A stretch of DNA of 64,000 nucleotides from Paraburkholderia solitsugae (GCF_013177695.1 NZ_WOEY01000119.1:1-64000), one strand, 5' to 3'. Positions 30,873 through 39,993 are shown, counted from the first letter of the stretch. Made by a program: numbers and translations. The notes: generated from the sequence alone by a model not told the origin.

Positions 30873-31664
30873 TCAACGGAAGCGGTTTTTCCATTCGCGC
30901 ATCAGCGTAAATGCCGCCAAACGATCAGGCACTTTTTCGTGCAGCTGTTCTTGCAAGGTCGCTTGAATCGCAGGACTGCCGGCGCGCAAAAATGGGTTCA
31001 CCGCGCGTTCGTGGGCGATGGTGGTGGGCAGCGTCGGCACATGGCGCGCGCGCAATTCGCTCGCTTTGTCACGCCAGGCTTGCAGTTCGGCGTTACCCGG
31101 CTCGCAGGCGAGCGCGAAGCGGATGTTCGACAACGTGTACTCGTGCGCGCAGTGAACCTCGGTCGCGCCGGGCAGCGCGGCGAGCGAATCCAGCGACGCC
31201 AGCATCTGCGGGGGCGTACCCTCGAACAACCGGCCGCAACCACACGCGAACAGCGTGTCACCACAAAACACGTGCGGCGTGCCGCGCGGGTCGGCCGCCT
31301 GAAAATAGGCGATATGACCGCTCGTGTGACCGGGCACGTCGAGCACGCTGAATTCGAGCGCGGGCGCCGCAATCGTCACGTGATCGCCATTTTTAAGACG
31401 ATATGTGAGGTGCTGGATCGCTTCACCGGCGGGGCCATACACGGGAACGGCCTGGCCGTTCAGCAGATCGGCCACCCCACCGACATGGTCTTGGTGATGG
31501 TGCGTGAGTAAAATAGCGCTCAACTGCCAACCCCGTTTCGCCAGATAGGCGCGCACGGGGGCAGCCTCACCCGGATCGACGACCACCGCGTGATGCCCGT
31601 CGGAAACGACCCAGATGTAATTGTCTTCAAACGCCGGGACCGGTACGTACTCGAGCGCATTCAT
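30873..31664 (-). CDS. gloB: Hydroxyacylglutathione hydrolase (glyoxalase II)
   Basis: GloB hydrolyses S-lactoylglutathione to lactate and glutathione, the second step of methylglyoxal detoxification. The metallo-beta-lactamase metal site is THHHQDH (54-60); further ligands fit VPGHTSGH, FCGDTLFACGCGR and HCAHEYT. The length of 263 residues is normal. The start at ATG 31664 (MNALEYVPVPAF) is standard for the family. It lies 19 bp from the divergent methyltransferase start, so the two promoters must overlap the genes. Confidence 0.95.
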   Translation of the reverse strand: MNALEYVPVPAFEDNYIWVVSDGHHAVVVDPGEAAPVRAYLAKRGWQLSAILLTHHHQDHVGGVADLLNGQAVPVYGPAGEAIQHLTYRLKNGDHVTIAAPALEFSVLDVPGHTSGHIAYFQAADPRGTPHVFCGDTLFACGCGRLFEGTPPQMLASLDSLAALPGATEVHCAHEYTLSNIRFALACEPGNAELQAWRDKASELRARHVPTLPTTIAHERAVNPFLRAGSPAIQATLQEQLHEKVPDRLAAFTLMREWKNRFR

Positions 31665-31683
31665 AGGCGACGCATTCTTTGAT

Positions 31684-32535
31684 ATGACTGACCGAGCCAT
31701 TATAGACTGGCCTGCCTGGACCGATTCACCGCCCGGCCGCTACGTACTCGAGTGGGAACAGACCCAGCTCGATCGCGTGGTGTCCGACGTGTTCGGTTAC
31801 CATGCGCTGCAACTCGGCCTGCCTCAGCTCGACGCCTTGCGCGAAAACCGCATGCCGTGCCGCGGACTCGTGCTCGACGCAGCGAGCGGCGCGAGCGCGC
31901 CCTACGCTTTTCCGCGTGGCCTCGCGCGTGCCGGGAATGGCTTGGGGGGCGGCGCCGCGCAAGGTCTGCCCACGGGTTTGCCGGCACCGGCCGGGCGTAG
32001 CGCTGTCTGGTGCGACCTGCTCGACCTGCCGTTCGAAGCACAAAGCGTCGACCTGATCGTGATGCCGCATACGCTGGAATTCACGAGCGACCCGCACCGG
32101 CTGTTGCGCGAAGCGGAGCGCGTGCTGATGCCCGAAGGCCAGCTGATCATTCTCGGCTTCAATTCGTTGTCGCTATGGGGCGCGCGCCAATCGGTCGGCA
32201 AGATGACTGGCCGGCCGTTCGTGCCCGCGGCAGTCGACCTGATCGCCTTCACGCGCCTGAAAGACTGGATCAAGCTGCTGGGTTTCGACCTTGAACGCGG
32301 GCGCTTCGGCTGCTATCGTCCGCCGCTCGGCAGCGATCAATGGCTGTCCCGCTATGGTTTCATGGAAGCCGCCGGCGACCGCTGGTGGCCGATTTTCGGC
32401 GCCACCTACATGATCAAGGCGATCAAGCGCGTGCGCGGCATGCGCCTCGTCGGTCCGCTGAAAGTGAAGAAACCTGTCCTCGCCGCGGGCCTCGCACCCG
32501 CCGCCACACCGAACACACGCAACCACACTCAATGA
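31684..32535 (+). CDS. SAM-dependent methyltransferase (class I)
   Basis: A class I methyltransferase of 283 residues. The SAM loop is GLVLDAASGAS (residues about 60-70), an unusual AASGAS in place of the common GxGxG. The acidic strand end is WCDLLDLPFEAQSVDLIVMPHTLEF, followed by LREAERVLMPEGQLIILGFN. This gene is regularly found between gloB and rnhA in Burkholderia-type genomes, but the substrate is not established. Its stop overlaps the rnhA start by four bases (ATGA). The start was set at ATG 31684; the frame is open into gloB but that would overlap its start. Confidence 0.75.
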   Translation: MTDRAIIDWPAWTDSPPGRYVLEWEQTQLDRVVSDVFGYHALQLGLPQLDALRENRMPCRGLVLDAASGASAPYAFPRGLARAGNGLGGGAAQGLPTGLPAPAGRSAVWCDLLDLPFEAQSVDLIVMPHTLEFTSDPHRLLREAERVLMPEGQLIILGFNSLSLWGARQSVGKMTGRPFVPAAVDLIAFTRLKDWIKLLGFDLERGRFGCYRPPLGSDQWLSRYGFMEAAGDRWWPIFGATYMIKAIKRVRGMRLVGPLKVKKPVLAAGLAPAATPNTRNHTQ

Positions 32536-32978
32536 CTTCCGACATCATCGATATTTACACAGACGGCGCCTGCAAGGGCAATCCCGGCCCCGGCGGCTGG
32601 GGTGCACTGCTGCGCTTTGCCGACCAAGAAAAAGAACTGTTCGGCGGTGAACCCAACACCACCAACAATCGCATGGAACTGATGGGCGTGATCGCCGCGC
32701 TCGAAGCGCTCAAGCGCCCCTGCAAGGCCGTCGTGCACACCGACTCGCAGTACGTGCAGAAGGGCATCAGCGAATGGATCCACGGCTGGAAGAAGAAAGG
32801 CTGGATCACTGCCGCGAAGCAACCGGTGAAGAACGCCGACCTCTGGAAGCGGCTCGATGCGCTCGTCGCGCAGCACGAAATCGAATGGCGATGGGTGCGC
32901 GGTCACAACGGCCACCCGGAAAACGAACGCGCGGATCAACTGGCCAATCGCGGCGTCGCGTCACTCGCGGCAATGTGA
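32532..32978 (+). CDS. rnhA: Ribonuclease HI
   Basis: RNase HI cuts RNA in RNA:DNA hybrids. All four carboxylates are present: Asp11 (IYTDGACKGNPGPGG), Glu49 (NRMELMGVIAAL), Asp71 (VHTDSQYV) and Asp135 (NERADQLAN), and the basic protrusion is GWKKKGWITAAKQPVKNADLWK. At 148 residues it is full length. It is translationally coupled to the methyltransferase gene and followed by dnaQ, an rnhA-dnaQ order shared with E. coli, although there the two genes are divergent. Confidence 0.97.
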   Translation: MTSDIIDIYTDGACKGNPGPGGWGALLRFADQEKELFGGEPNTTNNRMELMGVIAALEALKRPCKAVVHTDSQYVQKGISEWIHGWKKKGWITAAKQPVKNADLWKRLDALVAQHEIEWRWVRGHNGHPENERADQLANRGVASLAAM

Positions 32979-33071
32979 TGCGTGCGGTCATGCGGGCTGT
33001 GAAGCCCGCAGCGGCACCAACGCGCGCGCCCTTCTTTTTTTGCTGATTTTTTTAGAGCAGGCTAATCCGAC

Positions 33072-33806
33072 ATGCGTCAACTCATCCTCGATACCGAAAC
33101 CACCGGCCTGAATGCACGAACCGGCGACCGGATCCTTGAACTCGGTTGCGTCGAAATGGTGAACCGCCGGCTCACGGGCAACAACCTGCATTTCTACATC
33201 AACCCGGAACGCGACAGCGATCCGGGCGCACTGGCCGTTCACGGGCTGACCACCGAGTTCCTGAGCGACAAACCGAAGTTTGCCGAGATCGCCGATCAGT
33301 TTCGCGACTTCATTCAGGACGCGGAGCTGATCATTCACAACGCGCCGTTCGACATCGGCTTTCTCGATGCCGAATTTGCGCTGCTGGGTTTGCCGCCGGT
33401 GAAAACCTACTGCGGCGAGATCATCGATACCTTGGCGCGCGCCAAGCAGATGTTCCCGGGCAAACGCAATTCACTCGACGCGCTGTGCGACCGCTTCGGC
33501 GTCAGCAACGCGCACCGCACCCTGCACGGCGCACTGCTCGACTCGGAACTGCTCGCCGAGGTTTATCTGGCGATGACACGCGGCCAGGAAAGCCTTGTCA
33601 TCGACATGCTCGGCGATTCTCACGGTGGCGGCGATGCACACGCGCCGCGCATCGCGATCGACTCGCTGAATCTGGTCGTGATTGCCGCGAGCGACGACGA
33701 AGTCGCCGCGCATCAAGCCGTGCTCGACGGGCTCGACAAAGCGGTCAAAGGTACGAGCGTGTGGCGCCTTGATCCCTCACCGGCCGCGGATGAGCAAACC
33801 GCTTAA
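33072..33806 (+). CDS. dnaQ: DNA polymerase III epsilon subunit
   Basis: DnaQ is the 3'-5' proofreading exonuclease of the replicative polymerase. DEDDh motifs are clear: ExoI LDTETTGL (Asp7, Glu9), ExoII HNAPFDIGFLDAEF and ExoIII HRTLHGALLDSELLAEVYL with its His and Asp. The C-terminal segment (about 190-244) corresponds to the part that binds the alpha subunit. The length is 244 residues. A G/C-rich gap of 93 bp lies between rnhA and dnaQ. Confidence 0.95.
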   Translation: MRQLILDTETTGLNARTGDRILELGCVEMVNRRLTGNNLHFYINPERDSDPGALAVHGLTTEFLSDKPKFAEIADQFRDFIQDAELIIHNAPFDIGFLDAEFALLGLPPVKTYCGEIIDTLARAKQMFPGKRNSLDALCDRFGVSNAHRTLHGALLDSELLAEVYLAMTRGQESLVIDMLGDSHGGGDAHAPRIAIDSLNLVVIAASDDEVAAHQAVLDGLDKAVKGTSVWRLDPSPAADEQTA

Positions 33807-33854
33807 AAAGTACTAGACTAGTCGAAAAATCCCTGACATAATTCGGCTCTCTTC

Positions 33855-33929
33855 GGGTGGTTAGCTCAGCGGTAGAGCACTGCCTTCACACGGCAGGGGT
33901 CACAGGTTCAATCCCTGTACCACCCACCA
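33855..33929 (+). tRNA. tRNA-Val (anticodon CAC)
   Basis: GGGTGGT and ACCACCC form the acceptor stem, CCA is encoded, and the anticodon stem CTGCC/GGCAG encloses TTCACAC, giving CAC (valine). The T arm is CAGGTTCAATCCCTG. Confidence 0.96.
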
Positions 33930-33959
33930 GATTCGCGGGTCTCCGAAGAACCGCAAGAG

Positions 33960-33994
33960 AAAGCCCTCGAACGTAAGTCGAGGGCTTTTTTGTT
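33960..33994 (+). terminator. Rho-independent terminator after tRNA-Val
   Basis: AAGCCCTCGA and TCGAGGGCTT pair around a 7-base loop and are followed by TTTTTTG and a further T run. Confidence 0.9.
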
Positions 33995-34204
33995 TTTGCT
34001 TCCGATTTGCATGCGCACGGTGGATTGATCGCTCACGCGTACGCGCGTGAATACGCACCCCCACACGCTCAAGCGCATGCTCCGCGTCGAAGTCAACACC
34101 GAACTTTCGTACGATTGCGGTCGCCAAATACTGCTGATATAGTCAGTTTTCGGGCACTTGCCCCGTCTATTTCTCCACCTCATTCGACTACAGGGAGGCG
34201 TCAC

Positions 34205-34264
34205 ATGTTCGCAGTGCATATCGCCGTCCCTGGGATGGCCTCACGACCATTTTCGCGACCTTAA
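34205..34264 (+). CDS. Possible 19-aa leader peptide before the ABC exporter
   Basis: AGGGAGG at 34193-34199 lies five bases before an ATG that opens a 19-codon frame ending in TAA (MFAVHIAVPGMASRPFSRP). It ends 177 bases before the native start of the ABC exporter gene. A small hairpin (GCCTG-AA-CAGGC) lies in between. The strong ribosome site is the only real support. The rest of 33995-34441 has no gene that I can see. Confidence 0.3.
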   Translation: MFAVHIAVPGMASRPFSRP

Positions 34265-34450
34265 ATCCGTCGCGTCGTCGCTCACGCAGTTCTGCCTGAA
34301 CAGGCGTCCCGCGCAAATTCCAGACAGTCCGTAGTCTCATTGCCGGCATTGCTGTCAACACAGCGCGGCTCGCTTGACTGTCTCTTCCTTTCGCTTCTGA
34401 CTGGAACCTCGGTGCGCTCGCGCGCCACCGGGTCGTGGCAAATGACTAGA

Positions 34451-36406
34451 CCGAAGTTTGACTGGGCGCCCGAGCTAACCTGTTGAAGCGCTGAGAGATT
34501 TTCGAACCGAAGGGGTTGACTACTGGGAACAGGCGGGGTCGATGCCGAGCAGCGCAAAGGCTTTGCTCTGCAACGGTGTGGGACGGGTTGTGATGACGAT
34601 CTTCGCCTGTGGATTGACCGGGGTGGAAGTGATGTTGTAGGTCAAGGTGGCGAGGTCTTGCAGCAGCGTATGCAGGCTATGCACGGGTAGCGCATCGTCG
34701 GTACGGTGGCGCGCGGCTTTGGCGTTGGCCCCTTCGGAGCGCGGCGTCGGCATCACCGGATTGGTGCGCTGATCACGCCGCGTTGCGAGGTCCTCATCGT
34801 CATGAAGCAGGGGCTTGAGCGCTTCGCGTAGATGCCACTCGACGTAGTAGGCCAGCATGCATAAAAACACGTGCGCGCGCACACGCGACTCGTTGAAGTG
34901 ATAGATCGGACGCACGTGCAGATCGACAGTCTTCATCGAGCGGAAGGCCCGCTCGACCTGCGCCAGGCTCTTGTAGGCCAGGACCGTCTGGGCATCGGAG
35001 AACTGTTCGCTGGGCACGTTGGTGCGCAGTACATAGAGTCCATCAAGTGCGGCTTCGGCATCGATCTGCGCTTGCTTGCGGGTGAACGTAAAGCTGGTCT
35101 CGGTGATCTCCAGGTCGAAGTGCTTGGCCATCCGGTAGCGCTCGATCACGCGACCCACGCGCAAGCCAATCTTGTCCTGGCCGTGCAAGCGATTGCGGGT
35201 GCGCGCAGTGGCCTGCGCGATCGCGGCCAGTTCCACTTCGGTGGCCGCCAGCAGCTCGGCGCGCTTTCTGGCGCGCTCCTCGGCCAACGCCGGGTTGCGG
35301 CAGACCACCAGCCGCTCGCCCGGATAGCGCGCGCTGTCGAGTGCGATCAGGCCGTGCTCGTCGAACAGCGAAGGCTGCCAGGGGCCGCGGTCCTCGATCA
35401 GCTCGGCAATCTGTGGCGAGCGCAGCGCGGTGATCCAGCTCATGCCCGCCGGACGCAGCACCTGCTCGATCCGCGCGCAGGGGACCATGCCGCGGTCCCC
35501 CACCCACACCACCTGTGACAGGCCAAAGCGCTCCTTGAGCTTGTCGATCTGCGCGGCCAGCGTGGCCGGATCAGCGGTGTTGCCGGCAAACACCTCGACC
35601 GCTACCGGGCATCCATCCGCGCTGCACAGCAAGCCGAACACGATCTGCGGGTCGTCGCGTTTGCCGTCGCGCGAGTAGCCGTAGTGGGCGAGCGCGCAGT
35701 GCCGGCCGGTGACCCACGTCGAGGTGAGGTCATAGAGCACCAGCACGCCGTTGCCCAGATGCTGGCGCGCCAGGCTGCGCTCGATGCGCGGCTGCGCCAC
35801 ACCGAGCCAGTCCAGCGCGGCGTAGAGCCGCTCGGCCTCGAATGCGCCGAGTCCCAGCACCTGCGACAGCGAATGGGTTGCAGACTCCGGCTGCAAGTTG
35901 CGCCAGGTGGCGAGCTTGGAGCCCGGCTCCAACACGCGCGCGACCACCAGGGCCAGCACCAGCGAGCGCACCGGGGCGGGTGCGGGATCCAGCAGCTTCG
36001 CGAGACCGCAGCGCCGTGCGATACCGAGCACCGCGGCCACATGGCCATGCGGCAGGGAGCGCTCAATGCTCATCAGCGCCCGGGCTGACTCAACGGCGAC
36101 GCCGCCCTTGAGCAGGATGCGCAAGGGCTCGATGAGTTGCGGATCCCAGTGGGACAGATTGGCGATCGCGCGTTTGACGACCTTGCCGCCTTCGCGGTAG
36201 CCCTCACGCAGGAGGATCGCGGGCGGAGAGTTCCGGTTCGGGACGGTCTCGATATACATGGGCTAAAGAATAGACAACGCGCCCGGTAAATCAAGATGAA
36301 ATCTCGTCGCAAATGCATCATTTACATGGGAACATTTAAGACACAAAAAATGGCGCAAAGGCGCGCCACTTCTTGCTCAGCAGTGGTTCAGGTGTTCAAA
36401 CTTCGG
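34451..36406 (-). mobile_element. Insertion sequence, IS1634-type (IS4 superfamily), 1956 bp
   Basis: The ends are inverted repeats: CCGAAGTTTGA at 34451-34461 and its complement TCAAACTTCGG at 36396-36406. The element is flanked by a perfect 6-bp direct repeat ACTAGA (34445-34450 and 36407-36412), the footprint of transposition. It holds a single full-length transposase. The intact target duplication and complete transposase suggest a recent, possibly still mobile insertion. It sits at the 5' end of an ABC exporter gene and pushes away its native start and upstream region. Confidence 0.92.
34520..36259 (-). CDS. IS1634-family (IS4-like) DDE transposase
   Basis: A 579-residue DDE transposase that would cut and rejoin the ends of the surrounding IS. 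The first catalytic Asp fits LVLYDLTSTWVTGR, the second LSQVVWVGDRGMV, and the C-terminal catalytic Glu region fits HFNESRVRAHVFLCMLAYYVEWHLREAL, which matches the large beta-strand-inserted IS4-superfamily fold. The start MYIETVPNRNSPPAILLREGYREGGKV is typical of IS1634 members. No frameshift or stop interrupts it, so it appears functional. Confidence 0.92.
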   Translation of the reverse strand: MYIETVPNRNSPPAILLREGYREGGKVVKRAIANLSHWDPQLIEPLRILLKGGVAVESARALMSIERSLPHGHVAAVLGIARRCGLAKLLDPAPAPVRSLVLALVVARVLEPGSKLATWRNLQPESATHSLSQVLGLGAFEAERLYAALDWLGVAQPRIERSLARQHLGNGVLVLYDLTSTWVTGRHCALAHYGYSRDGKRDDPQIVFGLLCSADGCPVAVEVFAGNTADPATLAAQIDKLKERFGLSQVVWVGDRGMVPCARIEQVLRPAGMSWITALRSPQIAELIEDRGPWQPSLFDEHGLIALDSARYPGERLVVCRNPALAEERARKRAELLAATEVELAAIAQATARTRNRLHGQDKIGLRVGRVIERYRMAKHFDLEITETSFTFTRKQAQIDAEAALDGLYVLRTNVPSEQFSDAQTVLAYKSLAQVERAFRSMKTVDLHVRPIYHFNESRVRAHVFLCMLAYYVEWHLREALKPLLHDDEDLATRRDQRTNPVMPTPRSEGANAKAARHRTDDALPVHSLHTLLQDLATLTYNITSTPVNPQAKIVITTRPTPLQSKAFALLGIDPACSQ

Positions 36407-38281
36407 ACTAGAAAAAAACTCGACTTTCGTGGACAAGCCTTCAAGGACGTCCTCGGTTTCACCTTCCTTCACTGGGCCAAACAGCCTTGGCGCATCTTTG
36501 CGATTAGCGCGCTGGTGCTGCTCTCGGCATTGGCCGACGTACTCACGCCGATGTTCGCCGGACGGCTCGTCGATGCGATCGCATCCGGCTCCGCCGGAGA
36601 CACCGTCGCGTGGCACGCTGCGATCACGGCCTTCTGCGTGCTAGGCGCGCTGGGGCTCGGCGCCACGTTGCTTCGTCAGGGCATGTTCTTCAACATCATC
36701 AAGCTGACGCTCAAGATGATGAGCGAGATCGCCGCGAATGCGTTTCACCGCGTGCAACGCTTTTCGACGGACTGGCACGCCAACAGCTTCGCCGGATCGA
36801 CGGTGCGCAAGATCACGCGCGGCATGTGGGCGCTCGATCTGCTCAACGACACGCTGCTGATCGCGCTGTTCCCGTCGATGGTCATGCTGGTCGGCGCAAC
36901 GGTGCTGCTCGGCTGGCGCTGGCTGATGATGGGCGCGGTCGTCGGTATCGGTTCAGTGCTGTATATCGCGGTGACCGTGGCCATGTCGCTCGGCTTCGTT
37001 GCGCCCGCCGCACGCCTCGCTAACTCATGGGACACGCGTATGGGCGGCGCCCTCGCCGACGCAGTCAGCTGCAACGGCGTGGTGAAAGCGTTCGGCGCCG
37101 AAGCGCGCGAAGAAGCCCTGCTCGAGCGTGTGATCGTCAAGTGGCGTCATCGCACGCGCCGTACGTGGATACGCGGCACGGTCAACGGCGGCTTGCAGGG
37201 CGGCATGCTAGTGGCAATCCAGGCCGCCATTCTCGGCGTCGCGTTGCTGTTGTGGGCGCGCGGCGAAGCGAGCGTCGGCGACATCACGTTCGCACTGACG
37301 ATGTTCTTCATGCTGCAAGGCTATCTGCGCGACGTCGGCATGCACATCCGCAACCTGCAGCGTTCGGTCAACGACATGGAAGAACTGGTGTCGCTGGAGA
37401 GCCAGCCGCTGGGCATCGAGGATCGGCCCGGCGCGGGTCCGATCAAGATCGGCAAAGGCGAAATTCGCTTCGAGCACGTCACCTTCCACTACGGTGCGAA
37501 AGCCACGCCGCTCTATGACAACTTCTCCGTGCGCATCGCGCCGGGAGAACGCGTCGGGCTGGTCGGGCATTCGGGTTCCGGGAAGACGACCTTCATCAAG
37601 CTGATCCAGCGGCTGTACGACATTTCGGAAGGCCGGATCACGATCGACGGTCAAGACATCGCCCGCGTGCGGCAGGCGTCGTTGCGCAGCCAGATCGCGA
37701 TCGTTCAGCAGGAGCCGGTGCTGTTTCACCGCTCGCTGGCGGAGAACATCGCCTATGCCCGGCCCGGTGCGAGCCGCGCCGAGATCGAACGTGCCGCGAG
37801 GCTCGCCAGTGCGCACGACTTTATCGCGACACTGCCTCAAGGCTACGACACGCTGGTGGGCGAGCGCGGCATCAAGCTCTCCGGTGGCGAACGTCAGCGC
37901 GTGGCGATCGCGCGGGCGTTTCTCGCGGACGCGCCGATCCTCATTCTGGACGAAGCGACCTCGAGCCTCGACAGCGAAAGCGAAGTGCTGATCCAGCGCG
38001 CGATGGAGCGGCTGATGATGGGCCGCACGACGCTAGTAGTGGCGCACCGTCTGTCCACCGTCCGAGCGCTGGACCGGTTGCTGGTGCTGGACAGGGGCAA
38101 GGTCATCGAGGAAGGCAGTCACGAGGCGTTGATCAGACTCGAGAACGGCCTGTACAGGCGGCTGTTCGAACGTCAGGCGCTGGAGTTGATCAAGGGCTTG
38201 AGCGACTCGGAAATCATGCACAAGACCGACGGCACGAAGACGAGTCGGCTCGATGATTCAAGCTTGCTGGTCGAGAAGTAA
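36296..38281 (+). CDS. ABC exporter half-transporter, 5' end displaced by IS
   Basis: A B-family half-transporter with a six-helix membrane domain and ATPase domain in one chain, probably dimeric, exporting lipid, peptide or drug. The ATPase part shows GHSGSGKTT (Walker A), IVQQEPVLFHRSLAENI (Q loop), LSGGERQR (signature), ILILDEATSSLD (Walker B) and VVAHRLST (switch His). The first 37 codons of the present frame (36296-36406) are insertion-sequence DNA. Removing the IS joins ATG ACT AGA at 34442-34450 to the body at 36413, giving a 625-residue protein beginning MTRKKLDFRGQAFKDV. The gene has thus lost its own start and upstream region. Whether the hybrid frame is expressed is unknown. Confidence 0.8.
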   Translation: MKSRRKCIIYMGTFKTQKMAQRRATSCSAVVQVFKLRTRKKLDFRGQAFKDVLGFTFLHWAKQPWRIFAISALVLLSALADVLTPMFAGRLVDAIASGSAGDTVAWHAAITAFCVLGALGLGATLLRQGMFFNIIKLTLKMMSEIAANAFHRVQRFSTDWHANSFAGSTVRKITRGMWALDLLNDTLLIALFPSMVMLVGATVLLGWRWLMMGAVVGIGSVLYIAVTVAMSLGFVAPAARLANSWDTRMGGALADAVSCNGVVKAFGAEAREEALLERVIVKWRHRTRRTWIRGTVNGGLQGGMLVAIQAAILGVALLLWARGEASVGDITFALTMFFMLQGYLRDVGMHIRNLQRSVNDMEELVSLESQPLGIEDRPGAGPIKIGKGEIRFEHVTFHYGAKATPLYDNFSVRIAPGERVGLVGHSGSGKTTFIKLIQRLYDISEGRITIDGQDIARVRQASLRSQIAIVQQEPVLFHRSLAENIAYARPGASRAEIERAARLASAHDFIATLPQGYDTLVGERGIKLSGGERQRVAIARAFLADAPILILDEATSSLDSESEVLIQRAMERLMMGRTTLVVAHRLSTVRALDRLLVLDRGKVIEEGSHEALIRLENGLYRRLFERQALELIKGLSDSEIMHKTDGTKTSRLDDSSLLVEK

Positions 38282-38376
38282 AGTGCGGAGAAGCGTGCGA
38301 AACGTCATGCGGAAGGCGCCGGTAAGCGGCGTTTTCCGCTGGCGTGACGCACGCCCCCGCCCCCCTCAACGCGCGT

Positions 38377-38841
38377 TTAAACCACCCCCGCAGGTAGCCC
38401 GATTCCGCGCGCCATACCGCTAGCCGCGAACACCATCAACACCAGCAGCACAGTCTGGATCACGCTGAAACGCGCATACCTACGCGCTTTTCGCAAATCA
38501 GGCGGGGCGCCGTTTCTGATAGAGGCACGCCAACGCATCAGCTCGAGCACCGTCGGGACTTCGAGGATGAGTATCAGCACGAGCAGCGTCATCTTGACGT
38601 GAAAGAGCGGCTCATGGAGGTAATAGTCGGCGCCCTTTTCGAAACCGCCGAAGGCGCGCATCAGACCGGTGACGATCAGCACCAACGCTGAAAGGCCCCA
38701 CCGCGTGTCGGAGCGGAATACGGATCGTAAAGCAGCAGGCACGCTGGCTCGCCGCAATGACCAGGTGCGCCGGAGAATCGACGCGAGGGCAAAGCCATAA
38801 GCAAGCAGATGAATGGCGGCAAGCAACCAGCGAACCAGCAT
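38377..38841 (-). CDS. DUF2214 family membrane protein
   Basis: A predicted inner-membrane protein of 154 residues with four hydrophobic helices (about 1-21, 47-65, 80-100 and 128-147). The family has no known activity. The start at ATG 38841 (MLVRWLLAAIHLLAYG) has GGAG five bases upstream; the longer frame to 38922 has weaker support. It is convergent with the ABC exporter. Confidence 0.75.
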   Translation of the reverse strand: MLVRWLLAAIHLLAYGFALASILRRTWSLRRASVPAALRSVFRSDTRWGLSALVLIVTGLMRAFGGFEKGADYYLHEPLFHVKMTLLVLILILEVPTVLELMRWRASIRNGAPPDLRKARRYARFSVIQTVLLVLMVFAASGMARGIGLPAGVV

Positions 38842-38999
38842 AGCGACTCCTGGAAACGACGCAATACGATCGATGTATGTCTCACTCACCCACTGGAACG
38901 CCGGGTGCCGCGTGGGTGACACATCTTATTATCAGCTACCCCTTACTTTACGATGCCTGCGTCGGCCGCGGGTATGTTCAACTGCACAAAGCACCCGAT

Positions 39000-39905
39000 T
39001 CAGACTTGCCGCAACGAGGTGTCGAGCGCACGCGCGGCGACCCGATCGCCCTCGGTAGTCAGCGCGGTGCGGAACACGGTTTGCCGATTGTGGCCTGCCG
39101 CAGCCGGCGAATCCCATAGCAATTCGATTTTCGGACGTCGGTGGAAGCCACCGCGAGCCACCGCAGGCGCGCCCACCGCGCCGAGCGGTGCCGCTGGCCC
39201 ACCCGGCTCGCCAGCAACACCGAACGCCACCGCGGGGGCAGGCGTTGGCGTCGCGCTTACGCCGTGATCCGCCGCCCATCGTACGGACAATTCGCGGGCG
39301 TCGTACTGACCCACCTTGCGGCGTTCGGCCCAGACGACCACCGTGCGTGTGGCCGGATCGAGCGCAACCGCGTAGCGGCCGATCGCAAAACGTCGCGCGG
39401 CGATATTGGTTCGCCACAGCGCGCGCGGCCGGCAAATCCACACGACCGCCGCGTACAGCGCCGGCGCAGCCAACAGCCAGCCGTTGGTGGCCGCCACCGC
39501 CTGCGCGGCGCGCCGCCAACCCGCGCTCGCCGCAAACGCGCCGACCGACCAGACCGCGAAGAGGAATCCGAGGAAAGCAAACAGACGCAGCGCCTGCCGC
39601 AGCCATTGCGGCAGCGGATGTAAGGGGCGCTCGGCCACGGCGCGCGCGCCCGGCAGGAAAATCAGCAGAAACAGGAACACCAGGTTGATGCACGCAAACG
39701 GCGAGGACACCATCGCCGACAGCGATGCGCCCAGGTCCATCTGCGCCATCGAAAACAGCCAGCGAGCGAGGAGCACGAGACCGATGGCGCGCAACGCGAA
39801 AATCGTTCCGGCGCCGGGCGCCGCGTTCGCACGCGTCTCTTTCGTTCTCGCCAAGGCATCCTCCTGTCGTCGGCGGCGCCGCAGCCAAATTTGCGGCAGG
39901 GCCAT
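39000..39905 (-). CDS. Uncharacterised membrane protein, 301 aa
   Basis: The N-terminal tail is very basic (WLRRRRRQEDALARTKETR). Four hydrophobic segments follow (about 35-55, 62-86, 105-128 and 142-158), then a soluble C-terminal half with a PH-like beta pattern (RRFAIGRYAVALDPATRTVVVWAERRKVGQYDARELSVRW) and an Ala/Pro/Gly-rich linker. I recognise no named family. This frame was preferred over a competing minus-strand frame (38932-39888) because only this one has ordered hydrophobic segments. Confidence 0.6.
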   Translation of the reverse strand: MALPQIWLRRRRRQEDALARTKETRANAAPGAGTIFALRAIGLVLLARWLFSMAQMDLGASLSAMVSSPFACINLVFLFLLIFLPGARAVAERPLHPLPQWLRQALRLFAFLGFLFAVWSVGAFAASAGWRRAAQAVAATNGWLLAAPALYAAVVWICRPRALWRTNIAARRFAIGRYAVALDPATRTVVVWAERRKVGQYDARELSVRWAADHGVSATPTPAPAVAFGVAGEPGGPAAPLGAVGAPAVARGGFHRRPKIELLWDSPAAAGHNRQTVFRTALTTEGDRVAARALDTSLRQV

Positions 39906-39993
39906 TATAGGGATATTACCGAGACAGGCTCATCCTTGCCGGTCTCAAAACCGTACTTTCTGCCGCTCACGTGGCCAAAACGCGGCGCGCATG

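Noticed and set aside
28946..30910. 654-codon plus-strand frame opposite the transglycosylase gene
   Set aside because: Arg/His-rich composition without any domain; the minus strand encodes a clear SLT and LysM protein.
38932..39888. Alternative 318-codon minus-strand frame overlapping the 301-aa membrane protein
   Set aside because: Gly/Arg-rich without hydrophobic helices, whereas the accepted frame has ordered membrane segments.
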